Of a DNA stretch of 39,702 nt, positions 8,037-15,895 are shown one piece after another. The position numbers and the translations under genes were made by a program. Source of the DNA: an uncultured Marvinbryantia sp. (GTDB lineage: Bacteria; Bacillota; Clostridia; Lachnospirales; Lachnospiraceae). A model generated the notes under the pieces. That model did no database searches and was not told the DNA's origin. It saw nothing but the letters and a program-made list of their open reading frames with translations. Within the stretch, counting starts at the first letter, position 1. Every line of letters begins with the position of its first letter. The stretch is taken from the NCBI RefSeq assembly GCF_905201705.1, contig NZ_CAJKOX010000040.1, forward strand, positions 1 to 39,702, given 5' to 3'.

Positions 8037-8435
8037 TCAGATTCCCTTAATTTGCGGATTACGTTTTTTCAATTCCTCAAAAAAGCGCTGTTTTTCCTGC
8101 ACCGCACACATAATTTCCTGCCTTCTTCCCTTTATAACAATCCGATCCAGCGACGCTGCGCTCGAAGCAATCGGATTATGCGTCTGGTACACCTCGATAA
8201 TATCACTTATCTTTATGGAATCTTTGCCGATTCCAAAAACAACCGTCACACTGCCTAAGCCAAGAAAGATATAATTTCGCAAAAGTATTGGAAGAAAGAC
8301 CACTTCAAACATCGCCATCCCAACAATCAGCTCCGGAAGATTATTTGATGAAAATATCAGCTTCCACAAAAACAGCGCATTTCCAACCACAAAAATCCCC
8401 CAGAACCATACTGCTGCTTTCCCTTTAAATTTCAT
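8037..8435 (-). CDS. Small membrane protein with bacterial PH (YyaB-like) domain
   Basis: Starting at the ATG at 8435 (AGAGGGGAAGA upstream) gives 132 residues. The frame stays open further upstream, but that part is translated from tandem repeats and is unlikely to be coding. Two membrane segments follow the start (VWFWGIFVVGNALFLW and a segment ending FLPILLRNYIFL). A bPH-type domain comes next, marked by YQTHNPIASSAASLDRIVI, which resembles the SPLSSPALSLDRL signature of YyaB-like (PF06713) proteins. The family has no firmly assigned function. It is probably cotranscribed with the downstream methyltransferase. Confidence 0.75.
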   Translation of the reverse strand: MKFKGKAAVWFWGIFVVGNALFLWKLIFSSNNLPELIVGMAMFEVVFLPILLRNYIFLGLGSVTVVFGIGKDSIKISDIIEVYQTHNPIASSAASLDRIVIKGRRQEIMCAVQEKQRFFEELKKRNPQIKGI

Positions 8436-8537
8436 ACACTCTTCCCCTCTCCGGGTTTTGGCAGAGCCCCATCCGTTTCTGCACACCTGTTTCTTTCGTA
8501 TATATCCCGTTCCGAAACTCATTTTTTGTTCCCGCAA

Positions 8538-8666
8538 GCAACGAGTCAAATGGACGTACAAGCAATGAGCCAAGCGGGCATGCTTGCAATGAGCCAAATG
8601 GACATGCTTGCGACGCGAAGCTAGTCCTTTAGGGCATGTCCATTTGGCACCACCGCATAGGTGCCC
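8538..8666 (+). repeat. Three 24-bp tandem units plus hairpins
   Basis: Units of 24 bp start at 8538, 8562 and 8586, built on GCAATGAGCCAAATGGACAT. The third unit (GCCAAATGGACATGC, 8593-8607) is repeated as an inverted copy at 8634-8648, a 15-bp stem. A second hairpin, GGCACC/GGTGCC, follows (8647-8666). The loop region holds GCGACGCGAAGCTAGTCCT, shared in reverse with 7164-7182. It lies between the MerR gene and the bPH gene and may attenuate read-through. Confidence 0.8.
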
Positions 8667-8703
8667 CGAAGTCAAAGCGACCCTGGGACACCCATGCAGC
8701 ATC

Positions 8704-9612
8704 TTATTTATAAAATTCTTCTACAGCCGCCGCAAAGAATTCCACGAATCCCTCGCCGTACTGTTTTTCAAACGCAGCCTTTGCCTGTTCATTTGCCTGA
8801 TAAAATGCGGCAAGGTCCTTCATGACCACCTTCACATCCCTCATCTGATAAAGCTGTCCGGATACGAAATCGTATTCTCCGATAAGCTCTCTGACCGGAA
8901 AACCGGAAACATCCTCTCCGCGCTTTGCCGCAAGCTTTTTCAGCACTGCGTCCAGCCGGTTCTGATATGCCGCAAAGATTTCCGGTTCCATCGGCTTTGC
9001 CCCCTTCAACACCTGCTCCTTATCTCCGTACCACTCTACCAGCTTCCGGAAATTTTTCTGAGCCTGCTCTCCAGATGCATTTCTCACAAACATTTTGTGA
9101 AATTCGGCTTCCACCTCTTCCATATCCGTGAGGACATTTTCTGCGCCGCTCGTTTCAGCGGCCGCACATTCGTCCGCCAAAATATAGTTTTTCATATACT
9201 GCTTTTTCTGTTCGTCCGTCATCTGGCTCATGATCGACTGATAGAGCTGTTCGATGTCGTTCTGGTCAAATACTGTAAAGTCCATCCTGTTCTCTCCCTT
9301 CAAAATGTCATCAATGCCGGAAATCAGGCGCTCCAGGCGCTCTTTTTTCTGTTCCAGCATTCTTCGCTGACTTAATAAAATGTGATTTCTGTCAAGAGCA
9401 GGATTATCCATTATGGACTTAATCTCCCTGAGCGGCAGATCAAATTCCCGGAAAAACAAAATTTGCTGCAGCCTTTCCAGAGCCTTATCGTCATAAAGCC
9501 TATAGCCGGCATCACTGACCGCGGAAGGCTTCAAAAGCCCGATCTCATCATACCAGTGAAGCGTGCGCACGCTGATTCCCGTAAGTACAGAAACTTCCTT
9601 TACCGTTTTCAT
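8704..9612 (-). CDS. MerR-family regulator with TipAS ligand-binding domain
   Basis: A 302-residue transcription factor. Residues 1-70 form the MerR winged helix (VKEVSVLTGISVRTLHWYDE, then GYRLYDDKALERLQQILFFRE). A coiled-coil dimerisation helix follows at about 75-110 (LSQRRMLEQKKERLERLI). The rest is a TipAS-type antibiotic-recognition domain rich in helices, with EFHKMFVRNASGEQAQ and the C-terminal FYQANEQAKAAFEKQYGEGF. TipA-like proteins bind thiopeptides or other drugs and switch on their own promoter. The gene has an AGGAGG site and an upstream promoter with the 19-bp spacer typical of MerR control, so autoregulation is likely. No transporter gene is adjacent; the next genes downstream are the bPH/methyltransferase pair beyond a hairpin element. 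Confidence 0.92.
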   Translation of the reverse strand: MKTVKEVSVLTGISVRTLHWYDEIGLLKPSAVSDAGYRLYDDKALERLQQILFFREFDLPLREIKSIMDNPALDRNHILLSQRRMLEQKKERLERLISGIDDILKGENRMDFTVFDQNDIEQLYQSIMSQMTDEQKKQYMKNYILADECAAAETSGAENVLTDMEEVEAEFHKMFVRNASGEQAQKNFRKLVEWYGDKEQVLKGAKPMEPEIFAAYQNRLDAVLKKLAAKRGEDVSGFPVRELIGEYDFVSGQLYQMRDVKVVMKDLAAFYQANEQAKAAFEKQYGEGFVEFFAAAVEEFYK

Positions 9613-9641
9613 CCACTGTTCCTCCTGTCCCTGATGGAATC

Positions 9642-9672
9642 AGCATAGTGCATAACGTAACGTGAAGGTCAA
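9642..9672 (-). promoter_or_regulatory. MerR-type promoter with 19-bp spacer
   Basis: On the minus strand TTGACC (9672-9667) and TATGCT (9647-9642) are separated by 19 bp. This over-long spacing is the hallmark of promoters that MerR proteins activate by DNA distortion. The spacer contains TTCACGTTACGTTATG, which resembles known MerR operators. Confidence 0.75.
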
Positions 9673-9701
9673 GCGCAAATTACAAAAACTAAAAAAATTT
9701 T

Positions 9702-9776
9702 CAACCCATTGGCTTATTCGCCAAATGCTCGTGCAAGCACGGCACCTGGCTCATTGCCCGCGGGAATAAATGGGTT
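9702..9776. repeat. Inverted-repeat intergenic element
   Basis: AACCCATT near 9702 and AATGGGTT near 9768 bound a 75-bp segment. Its interior (reverse strand GCAATGAGCCAGGTGCCGTG) resembles the 24-bp units at 8562-8609. Inner hairpins such as GTGCAAGCAC are present. It ends at the stop of the ACT-domain gene and may act as its terminator. Confidence 0.6.
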
Positions 9777-9778
9777 GC

Positions 9779-10183
9779 TTACAGCACATGAAATCCCTTA
9801 TATTTCAGACACTCTTCCACTTCCGCGGTATCATTTACATGAAGCACCATGATCGGACTTCCTTTTTCCCGATCGAAGGACAGGTACAGATAGTCGACGC
9901 TAATATTGCTCTCCTCCAACGCCACCAGAAGACGATTCAGATTTCCCACCTCATCGGCTACCTCTACGCCGAGAACATCCGTTAATTTGCAGAGATATCC
10001 CGCCTCACTTAATGCTTTCATCGCCGTCTCCGGATCGGATACCAGCATACGGATAATCCCGTACTCCGCACTGTCGTTTGTAACGGAACCCAGAATATTG
10101 ATATCATTTGCCGTAAGTATTCCGGTAATCTTCTGCATCGTTCCCTTTTTGTTTTCTGCAAAAATCGCAAGCTGATTTAACAT
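9779..10183 (-). CDS. Double ACT-domain protein
   Basis: Starting at the ATG at 10183, which has GAGGAGG upstream, gives 134 residues composed of two ACT domains in tandem. The first begins LAIFAENKKGTMQKITGILT and the second contains VEVADEVGNLNRLLVALEES. ACT domains are small ligand-binding folds, usually for amino acids. Stand-alone tandem ACT proteins of this size are common in anaerobic Firmicutes and archaea and are often paired with phenylacetate-CoA ligase-like genes, but no such neighbour is seen here. It has its own strong promoter, so it is probably a single-gene unit. The ligand and partner are unknown. Confidence 0.88.
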   Translation of the reverse strand: MLNQLAIFAENKKGTMQKITGILTANDINILGSVTNDSAEYGIIRMLVSDPETAMKALSEAGYLCKLTDVLGVEVADEVGNLNRLLVALEESNISVDYLYLSFDREKGSPIMVLHVNDTAEVEECLKYKGFHVL

Positions 10184-10259
10184 AATTTTTTCCTCCTCGT
10201 ATTCCCGGCAGAACATCACCAGAACTTTGCGTGATATGATGCCTGTCTGATCAGATACT

Positions 10260-10289
10260 ATTCTAGCACCAGATAACAGCAGATGTCAA
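10260..10289 (-). promoter_or_regulatory. Promoter of the ACT-domain gene
   Basis: On the minus strand TTGACA (10289-10284) and TAGAAT (10265-10260) are separated by 18 bp, with an extended -10 TGC just before TAGAAT. Confidence 0.75.
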
Positions 10290-10347
10290 AAAATATCTTC
10301 TCCTTTGCCAGAAATACGAGTTTCGCGTCTCCCGGTTTTATCTTTTC

Positions 10348-11715
10348 TTACTTGATCACCACTCCCTGGGAAACCAGTACATCCTGCAGTTTCCTGATAT
10401 CCACATCACCCGGAGTTACATTTTCCTTTACTGCCAGCGCAGCGGCAGTCCCCGCCGCCTGTCCGGTTGCCATACAGCAGGGAATTACGCGATAACTTGC
10501 CGCCGCTTCCGAAGTGCCGCTGATACACCGTCCCGCCACCAGCAGATTTTTAATATGCATCGGAACAAGACACCGGAAAGGAATCGTATAATACCCATCC
10601 ACCTGCTGAAAGGTGGCTCCTCCTCCTTCCGAATTATGAATGTCAATCGCATAGGCAAATGTACAGATTGCATCATCAAAATGCTTTTTCTCCATAATGT
10701 CCTGCGCTGTCAGTTTGTAGCGTCCCTGCACATGCCGCGTCTCACGAACGCCCAGGGCGGACGCCACCTGAATAAGCTCTATGTTTTCACATCCCGGCAC
10801 ATACTTCTGCAGAAAATGCAGAACCTGCTGTACCTGCTGACGCCCTTCCATAACCGCCTTACTGATTTCTTCCGTGTTTGTAGCGTCCACATAAGTCATC
10901 CGCGTCGTGTTAATTTTCCAGCGCCCCTTTGTAGGCTGTTCATAATTTCCTATTTCATTACGTTCAATGGTCCAGTCCCCGTTTTCTCTCGCTTCCTTTA
11001 TACACCAGGACCAGCAGTTCTCTCCCGGAATGCCGAGTTCGCCTTTCAGCTTCTTTTCTTCGAGAGTTCCCACAAATTTATCCCGATCAATATTTCCCAC
11101 TTCGAAGAACAGGCTAACCGGCTGCATAATACCGTCTTTTTCATCTCCCTTGACAAACTCTTCTCCTCCGTAGTAAGCCACATCCGCATCACCGGTACAG
11201 TCAATATAGGTATCCGCCTCTATGAGCGTCAAGCCTTCCTTCAGGGATGCCAGAACGCCCGTAATCTTTCCTTCTTCTGTAAGAACATCGCACACCTGGA
11301 CATGGTAAAGAATTTTGGCTCCCGCTTCCTGAACCATCTCCTCCATCACTATAGCAAGCACTTCAGAAGAAAACGGCGTGACATGGCAGTGACTTCTGTC
11401 ATAGTAGGAACTATATGTGGTCATCCCCTCTACCCTGGAAGGATGAATTGCTCCGCCCCGCTTCTCCATTCTGACACAAAGTTCATCGAAAATTCCTTTG
11501 ACAATCTGTTCTGTGGGATCGTCATTATAACAAGTCATGAAGGGGCCCACCAAGCCTATGGTCGCCGTTCCTCCTAACATCTGTTCCCGTTCGATCAAAA
11601 GCGTATCTGCTCCATTTCTGGCAGAAGCCACTGCCGCCGCAAATCCGGCTGCCCCTCCTCCAATTACCAATACTTCCGTTTTTATAGTCCTGTCTATCTC
11701 TTTTATATACCTCAT
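10348..11715 (-). CDS. FAD-dependent oxidoreductase (FAD_oxidored family)
   Basis: A 455-residue flavoprotein. The start at 11715 has AAGGAGAAGGA upstream and overlaps the preceding stop as ATGA. Residues 12-30 hold the dinucleotide-binding motif VLVIGGGAAGFAAAVASAR, followed by the acidic ribose-binding end LLIERE and LGGTATIGLVGPF. Near the middle is DTYIDCTGDADVAYYGG, the conserved CTGDAD block of PF12831 proteins. The C-terminus carries the second FAD contact NLLVAGRCISGTSEAAASYR. No signal peptide is seen, so it acts in the cytoplasm. It is the last gene of the permease-HyuA-zincin-FAD operon. It probably oxidises or reduces the compound imported or hydrolysed by its neighbours; the substrate is not known. 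Confidence 0.88.
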   Translation of the reverse strand: MRYIKEIDRTIKTEVLVIGGGAAGFAAAVASARNGADTLLIEREQMLGGTATIGLVGPFMTCYNDDPTEQIVKGIFDELCVRMEKRGGAIHPSRVEGMTTYSSYYDRSHCHVTPFSSEVLAIVMEEMVQEAGAKILYHVQVCDVLTEEGKITGVLASLKEGLTLIEADTYIDCTGDADVAYYGGEEFVKGDEKDGIMQPVSLFFEVGNIDRDKFVGTLEEKKLKGELGIPGENCWSWCIKEARENGDWTIERNEIGNYEQPTKGRWKINTTRMTYVDATNTEEISKAVMEGRQQVQQVLHFLQKYVPGCENIELIQVASALGVRETRHVQGRYKLTAQDIMEKKHFDDAICTFAYAIDIHNSEGGGATFQQVDGYYTIPFRCLVPMHIKNLLVAGRCISGTSEAAASYRVIPCCMATGQAAGTAAALAVKENVTPGDVDIRKLQDVLVSQGVVIK

Positions 11716-12269
11716 TCTTCCTTCTCCTTTTTGCTCTCCATATAATCCCAACACGTCTTCGCAAAAGCATTGGCTCCTATTTCACTGAGGGCGGGAATTC
11801 CCGTTTTCCCCAGCTCCCAGGCTCCTATTTTCAAAATAGGAACCTGGTATCTGCGGGATACCATGCCGATTTTATTTTGTTCCAGATAATGAAAATATTC
11901 ATGGCAGAGAATGATATTCAGACCTTCATCATAAGAGAAACCATTATTTTCACACCAGAGCTTCACGGATCCTGCGTAAATCGTAAGCAGCTTCTTTCCT
12001 GACAGGTATTCACAGAAATAACGGTTTTTCCCTAATACATTGTCAATATCCTGGCAAACAATTCTGATCCCGTTTTTTTTCAGAATACCCATCATGTGTC
12101 TTACTTCTCCGCCCTCCAGTGCCAGAAATTCCCTGGCTTCCTTCTCCCCGGCTGCCCATGCATCGTCGAAAATTTCGGTGATCTTCTCCTCCGGGATCTT
12201 TTTTCTCACATAATCTGTCAGTAAAATCTGCATACTGTTTTCTTTATCCGGAAAGGGATATTGTTTCAT
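11712..12269 (-). CDS. Small zincin, ImmA/IrrE-like metallopeptidase fold
   Basis: A 185-residue protein with RBS AAGGAAG. It carries HEYFH at residues 123-127 (HExxH zinc site) and, about 35 residues later, SEIGANAFA with E163 placed as the third ligand. The pairing of HExxH with a downstream ExxANxFA is the pattern of ImmA/IrrE (COG2856/DUF955) metallopeptidases, which cleave repressors in mobile elements. Here the protein lacks an Xre-type DNA-binding domain and sits inside a metabolic operon, coupled by ATGA to the FAD oxidoreductase and 18 bp after hyuA. Its role may be catalytic or structural; a repressor-cleaving role is not supported by the context. The family assignment is my inference from motifs. 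Confidence 0.65.
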   Translation of the reverse strand: MKQYPFPDKENSMQILLTDYVRKKIPEEKITEIFDDAWAAGEKEAREFLALEGGEVRHMMGILKKNGIRIVCQDIDNVLGKNRYFCEYLSGKKLLTIYAGSVKLWCENNGFSYDEGLNIILCHEYFHYLEQNKIGMVSRRYQVPILKIGAWELGKTGIPALSEIGANAFAKTCWDYMESKKEKEE

Positions 12270-12287
12270 ATATTCTTCCTTTTCCTG

Positions 12288-14441
12288 CTAATCTGTTCTT
12301 GCGGATGTAAGAATCATAAGCGTATCGTCCTTCCGGACAGCTGCCAGTTCCACTTCCGCCAGAGACTTGATCTGTGCCTCATCCAAAAGACCGGAGAGAT
12401 CCAAAATACGTTTTCCGAAAATAACGTACGTATTTGGCATCGTCTTTCCTCCGTCATTGTATTCCGTCATATTCTCCACTGCCTGGAGCAGCACAGACTC
12501 CCAGTTGTCCCCATTGGCCCCGTACACCTTTCCATTCTTTTTCTGCAGCCGGACAACACCTTCCTCATCCACGATGACCGTAGGCTTCGTTACAGATTTA
12601 AAAACGCCAAAAAATTTTTTCCTTAACACTTTATGCTGCATCGCATACATCATCCCATTGCTTACCGCCGTATAAACGGTATTCTCCGGCGCATCCATAT
12701 GCTCCGCCGCTATTTTGCGGATCTCCTCCTCTGTCAGTTTCCGTTTGGTCAGATCCTTGGAACGGAGCTCCGTGGTTCCGATGGCGATAGCACGCACCAT
12801 GTTCTTGCTTGTATCCACCTCCACAGACACCTCTACCGTCTCAGGGGAAGCCCCCGACTGAATCGCACGTTCCTCCGCCTCTCTGCGCACAGACAGGATA
12901 TCCTCCTGTGTCGGATTCGCAATGGTACGCTCTACGGTATCGCGAATCATGGCCAGTGCCACCCCAATGGTGGAAATTACTGGTGCATTCTTTGCATTTT
13001 TGTGCTTCAGCCCCATTGCCTCGGCCAAATGCGGAACAACACTGGACGCTCCTCCTCCGCCGCCTACCAGCACCAAAGTCCTGGTATCCATACCGTAATC
13101 TTCAATCAGCCCTTCTACGACTTTTCTGTTCTTCAGAGCGGAAAGACGAAGCGCCTCCCGCGCTGTATCCTCCACGCTCATCCCCATGCTGTCAGCCAAA
13201 GGCTGCCATGCCTTTCTTGCCGCCTCAATACTTCCTCTTGCATAATCCCCCTCCGGAACATATCCAGCCAGATTGGCCGCTCCTGCCAGAGAAAGGGCAA
13301 ACTTCTTTCCATTGGAACACTGTACATATCCATAGTCCGGATCCGTCTCAGATGGTTTCACGGTATGCAGAACAGGCTCTACGATTTCCTCGCTGTTCGA
13401 GTACACTTCATATGCAAGACCGGCAATGTGAACACTTCTTGGCCCCACGTCCACCAGTCTTCCTCTTTCGATCTGCATCATACTTCCGCCGCCTATGCCC
13501 ACTGTCCTTACGTCCAGAGAGGTCAGATACGTCTTATGGCCGCCTATCTCCGCATATTTGACCATTACTTTTCCATCCTTTACACAGGAAATATCTGTGC
13601 TGGTACCCCCTACTTCCAGAAATATTCCATTGGTGAGCTTTTCGTACATCAGCGCCCCTGCCACACCTGCTGCGGGGCCGGAAAGTATGGTCAGAATCGG
13701 TCTCTTTCTCACCTCCTCGACAGTCATAACGCCGCCGTCACACCGCATGACCATCAGAGGTGTTTTGATCCCTGCCCGCTTGATACTGGTCTCTGTCATC
13801 GTAGCCGCATCCAGCATTTTCGGCATAATACTTGCATTGACCACCGCAGTCCGCGTTCTCACCTTCAGTCCGTACAATTTGGAAATCTCGTTGGTGGCCG
13901 TAGCCGCCATACCATTTTCCCGGCAAATCTCAGATACCTTTGCCTCGTTCTCCGGATGATCCACACTGAAAGCCTCCGCCGCCACCACAGCTTCACAGCC
14001 TTTATTCTTTAATCTCAGGACAGCTTCCGCAGCGTCTTTACAGAACCTGTCCAGATCAGTTCCGCCCTCTACATACTCATTTTCCGAATGGAGGCTTTTT
14101 GCCGCCGTCAAAGGGATATCCCCCATAAGCGTGTCGCTCTTCGACTTCGTGCCTTCGATGCCTTTTCCTATGGTGACGATACCCACTCTGACTACGTCGC
14201 CCTCCAGCAGCGCGTTCGTTGCCTGTGTTGTACCGTGCGAGATAAACGCCACATCCTCCGGCCGGACATTATTTTCTTCCATAATCGCCTGCAATACCTG
14301 CACAATACCCGCGGCCACACCTGCTTTGTCACTGTGTGTAGTCGGCACCTTTACTGTGCTGATCAACTCAAACGTATCATTGTTGATCAGCGCTGCATCG
14401 GTAAAGGTTCCTCCTACATCAATCCCAATTCTTACCTTCAT
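12288..14441 (-). CDS. Hydantoinase/oxoprolinase family protein (HyuA-like)
   Basis: A 717-residue ASKHA-fold ATPase-like enzyme. The N-terminal Hydant_A_N domain starts with VRIGIDVGGTFTDAAL (phosphate 1 loop). FISHGTTQATNALLEGDV follows near residue 90, and the central Hydantoinase_A domain has LTILSGPAAGVAGAL and LEVGGTSTDIS near residues 255-285. VLVGGGGGASSVVPHLAEA lies around residue 465. Relatives hydrolyse 5-membered cyclic amides (hydantoin, 5-oxoproline) or carboxylate ketones (acetone carboxylase beta) with ATP. The usual HyuB partner is missing; the neighbours are a permease, a zincin-like protein and an FAD oxidoreductase. The protein therefore probably acts on an unusual substrate or alone. 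A CoA-reactivase-like role is less likely. Confidence 0.9.
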   Translation of the reverse strand: MKVRIGIDVGGTFTDAALINNDTFELISTVKVPTTHSDKAGVAAGIVQVLQAIMEENNVRPEDVAFISHGTTQATNALLEGDVVRVGIVTIGKGIEGTKSKSDTLMGDIPLTAAKSLHSENEYVEGGTDLDRFCKDAAEAVLRLKNKGCEAVVAAEAFSVDHPENEAKVSEICRENGMAATATNEISKLYGLKVRTRTAVVNASIMPKMLDAATMTETSIKRAGIKTPLMVMRCDGGVMTVEEVRKRPILTILSGPAAGVAGALMYEKLTNGIFLEVGGTSTDISCVKDGKVMVKYAEIGGHKTYLTSLDVRTVGIGGGSMMQIERGRLVDVGPRSVHIAGLAYEVYSNSEEIVEPVLHTVKPSETDPDYGYVQCSNGKKFALSLAGAANLAGYVPEGDYARGSIEAARKAWQPLADSMGMSVEDTAREALRLSALKNRKVVEGLIEDYGMDTRTLVLVGGGGGASSVVPHLAEAMGLKHKNAKNAPVISTIGVALAMIRDTVERTIANPTQEDILSVRREAEERAIQSGASPETVEVSVEVDTSKNMVRAIAIGTTELRSKDLTKRKLTEEEIRKIAAEHMDAPENTVYTAVSNGMMYAMQHKVLRKKFFGVFKSVTKPTVIVDEEGVVRLQKKNGKVYGANGDNWESVLLQAVENMTEYNDGGKTMPNTYVIFGKRILDLSGLLDEAQIKSLAEVELAAVRKDDTLMILTSARTD

Positions 14442-14473
14442 TCAAACTTTCCGTCCTCTCTGCAAAATTTTTC

Positions 14474-15784
14474 CTACATGTAAAGAATCACGGTAGCCAC
14501 AACGCCCGCAATTACAGCCGGATAAATCCACGGAAGCAGCTTCTTGGTAACGGAAGTCACCTCTTCGCCCGTATAGCTCGTCACCCATACATTGTGCGTA
14601 TTGGTCGGGCAGCACAGCAACTGCATAACGGACACAGAACAAAAGCCGCCCATAATTGCATTTGCAGGCAAAACGTTCATATTTACCATCAATGCCGCAA
14701 TACCGGCTCCAAGCCCCCACATATTGAGCGGCCCGCGATACAGGCACAGCGGAGCCAATATGATAAAGAACGCCATAAACCCTACTACTGAGCTCGGAGT
14801 AATCACACGCATAACAGGATCCAAAGCTGTCGCCACCGAAGGTTCATTGATCGCTACCAACAGCATACCGATTCCCAGCATTAGCGTTACAGACGGGGCG
14901 GCAGCCGCAAAACCGTCAAACAATGTCTTTGTCAGCATATTCATCGTCTGCTTCCAGCCTGTTTTGACGCAGGTAAAGAGGCACGCCCAGATAATAGAAA
15001 ACATAAATGCCGGAATCAGGGGGATTTTAAAACCAATAACCAACACCAGCGGAACAATGGGAGTAAGCATCGCAAACACTCCGGTTACTCCTTTGATCTG
15101 AGGCGAATCATTTTCCGCCTCACCGATCGGGGCAGAAAACGCATACTTTCTTCCCACCTTGCGCAAACGCAGAGTAAAGAAAACAACTCCTGCGATAAAC
15201 GCAACAACAGCGCAGATCAGCTGAATGGTAAAGGTATCATCAAAAGTAGTTCCAACAATAGCTGCCAGGGAATTTACATTGGAAAGGTTCACATTATTTC
15301 CTACAGTATAGGCAAACAACATGGCAGCGGACGCCGTAAATTTGTCGACTCCCACAGACACCAAAATCGGAATTACGATGGTACCGATCATAATTACGGT
15401 TCCGAGACCATTTACTACGGAGAACAAAACGGAAGCTACGATAAAGAGAACCAGCGTCACGACCAGAGTTTTATCTCCTCCGAGCTCGGCGCCTTTTTTA
15501 ATCATAGTTTCGCTGATCCGGGTCTTTTCCATCACCATCCCCAGCCAGGCAGAGAAAATGGCCACCATGATTGCATCTCCGAGACGCAGTACCCCCGCCT
15601 GCATCACAGTCTGCAAAAAGCCTACTGAATTGCCGTCCGTATCCGTAGCGACAGCAGGAACGCCTCCGATGATACAGATCCCCACCGCAAGGACAAAAAG
15701 CGCCAGAACTGTCGGCATTTTACGTGTAACCATCAACCCCATAATGAACAGCATAAATAATAAAATCAATATACCTTGTAACAT
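14474..15784 (-). CDS. Ion-transporter-superfamily permease (GntP/DcuC-like)
   Basis: A 436-residue integral membrane protein with about 11-12 hydrophobic segments, beginning QGILILLFMLFIMGLMVTR. The N-terminal half contains GLGTVIMIGTIVIPILVSVG and the C-terminal half LAPLCLYRGPLNMWGLGAGI, a pseudo-symmetric pattern typical of the ion transporter superfamily (GntP, DcuC, CitM and relatives), which import organic acids with protons or sodium. The RBS AAAAAGGAGAGG supports the start at 15784. It is the first gene of the operon with hyuA, 32 bp before it. It therefore probably imports the substrate or exports a product of the pathway. Which family of the superfamily it belongs to is uncertain. 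Confidence 0.8.
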   Translation of the reverse strand: MLQGILILLFMLFIMGLMVTRKMPTVLALFVLAVGICIIGGVPAVATDTDGNSVGFLQTVMQAGVLRLGDAIMVAIFSAWLGMVMEKTRISETMIKKGAELGGDKTLVVTLVLFIVASVLFSVVNGLGTVIMIGTIVIPILVSVGVDKFTASAAMLFAYTVGNNVNLSNVNSLAAIVGTTFDDTFTIQLICAVVAFIAGVVFFTLRLRKVGRKYAFSAPIGEAENDSPQIKGVTGVFAMLTPIVPLVLVIGFKIPLIPAFMFSIIWACLFTCVKTGWKQTMNMLTKTLFDGFAAAAPSVTLMLGIGMLLVAINEPSVATALDPVMRVITPSSVVGFMAFFIILAPLCLYRGPLNMWGLGAGIAALMVNMNVLPANAIMGGFCSVSVMQLLCCPTNTHNVWVTSYTGEEVTSVTKKLLPWIYPAVIAGVVATVILYM

Positions 15785-15814
15785 AATTTAATGCCTCTCC
15801 TTTTTCTTTTTTTT

Positions 15815-15855
15815 ATAAAAAAATGATTCACACCTGCGCAGACCATGTGAATCAT
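15815..15855 (-). terminator. Terminator or attenuator between the ROK gene and the permease operon
   Basis: ATGATTCACA (15823-15832) and TGTGAATCAT (15846-15855) form a perfect 10-bp stem with a 13-nt loop. On the minus strand it is followed by a T run (15822-15815). It can terminate the ROK transcript. I see no convincing promoter between it and the ROK stop, so the downstream operon may depend on read-through. Confidence 0.75.
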
Positions 15856-15895
15856 TCTTCATACTATTGATATTGGAGAGATCAGAAAGTACTTT

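Noticed and set aside
8436..8702. N-terminal extension of the bPH-domain protein with an 8-residue repeated pattern
   Set aside because: The extension is a translation of 24-bp intergenic tandem repeats and hairpins; a good ribosome site lies before the ATG at 8435.
11712..12269. Prophage or mobile-element toxin-antitoxin protein because of the ImmA-like motif
   Set aside because: No Xre repressor, integrase or phage gene is nearby; spacing and overlap tie it to metabolic genes.
12633..14012. Long open frame on the plus strand opposite hyuA
   Set aside because: Its product has no recognisable domain, and the minus strand encodes a clear HyuA family protein; it is a mirror of codon bias.
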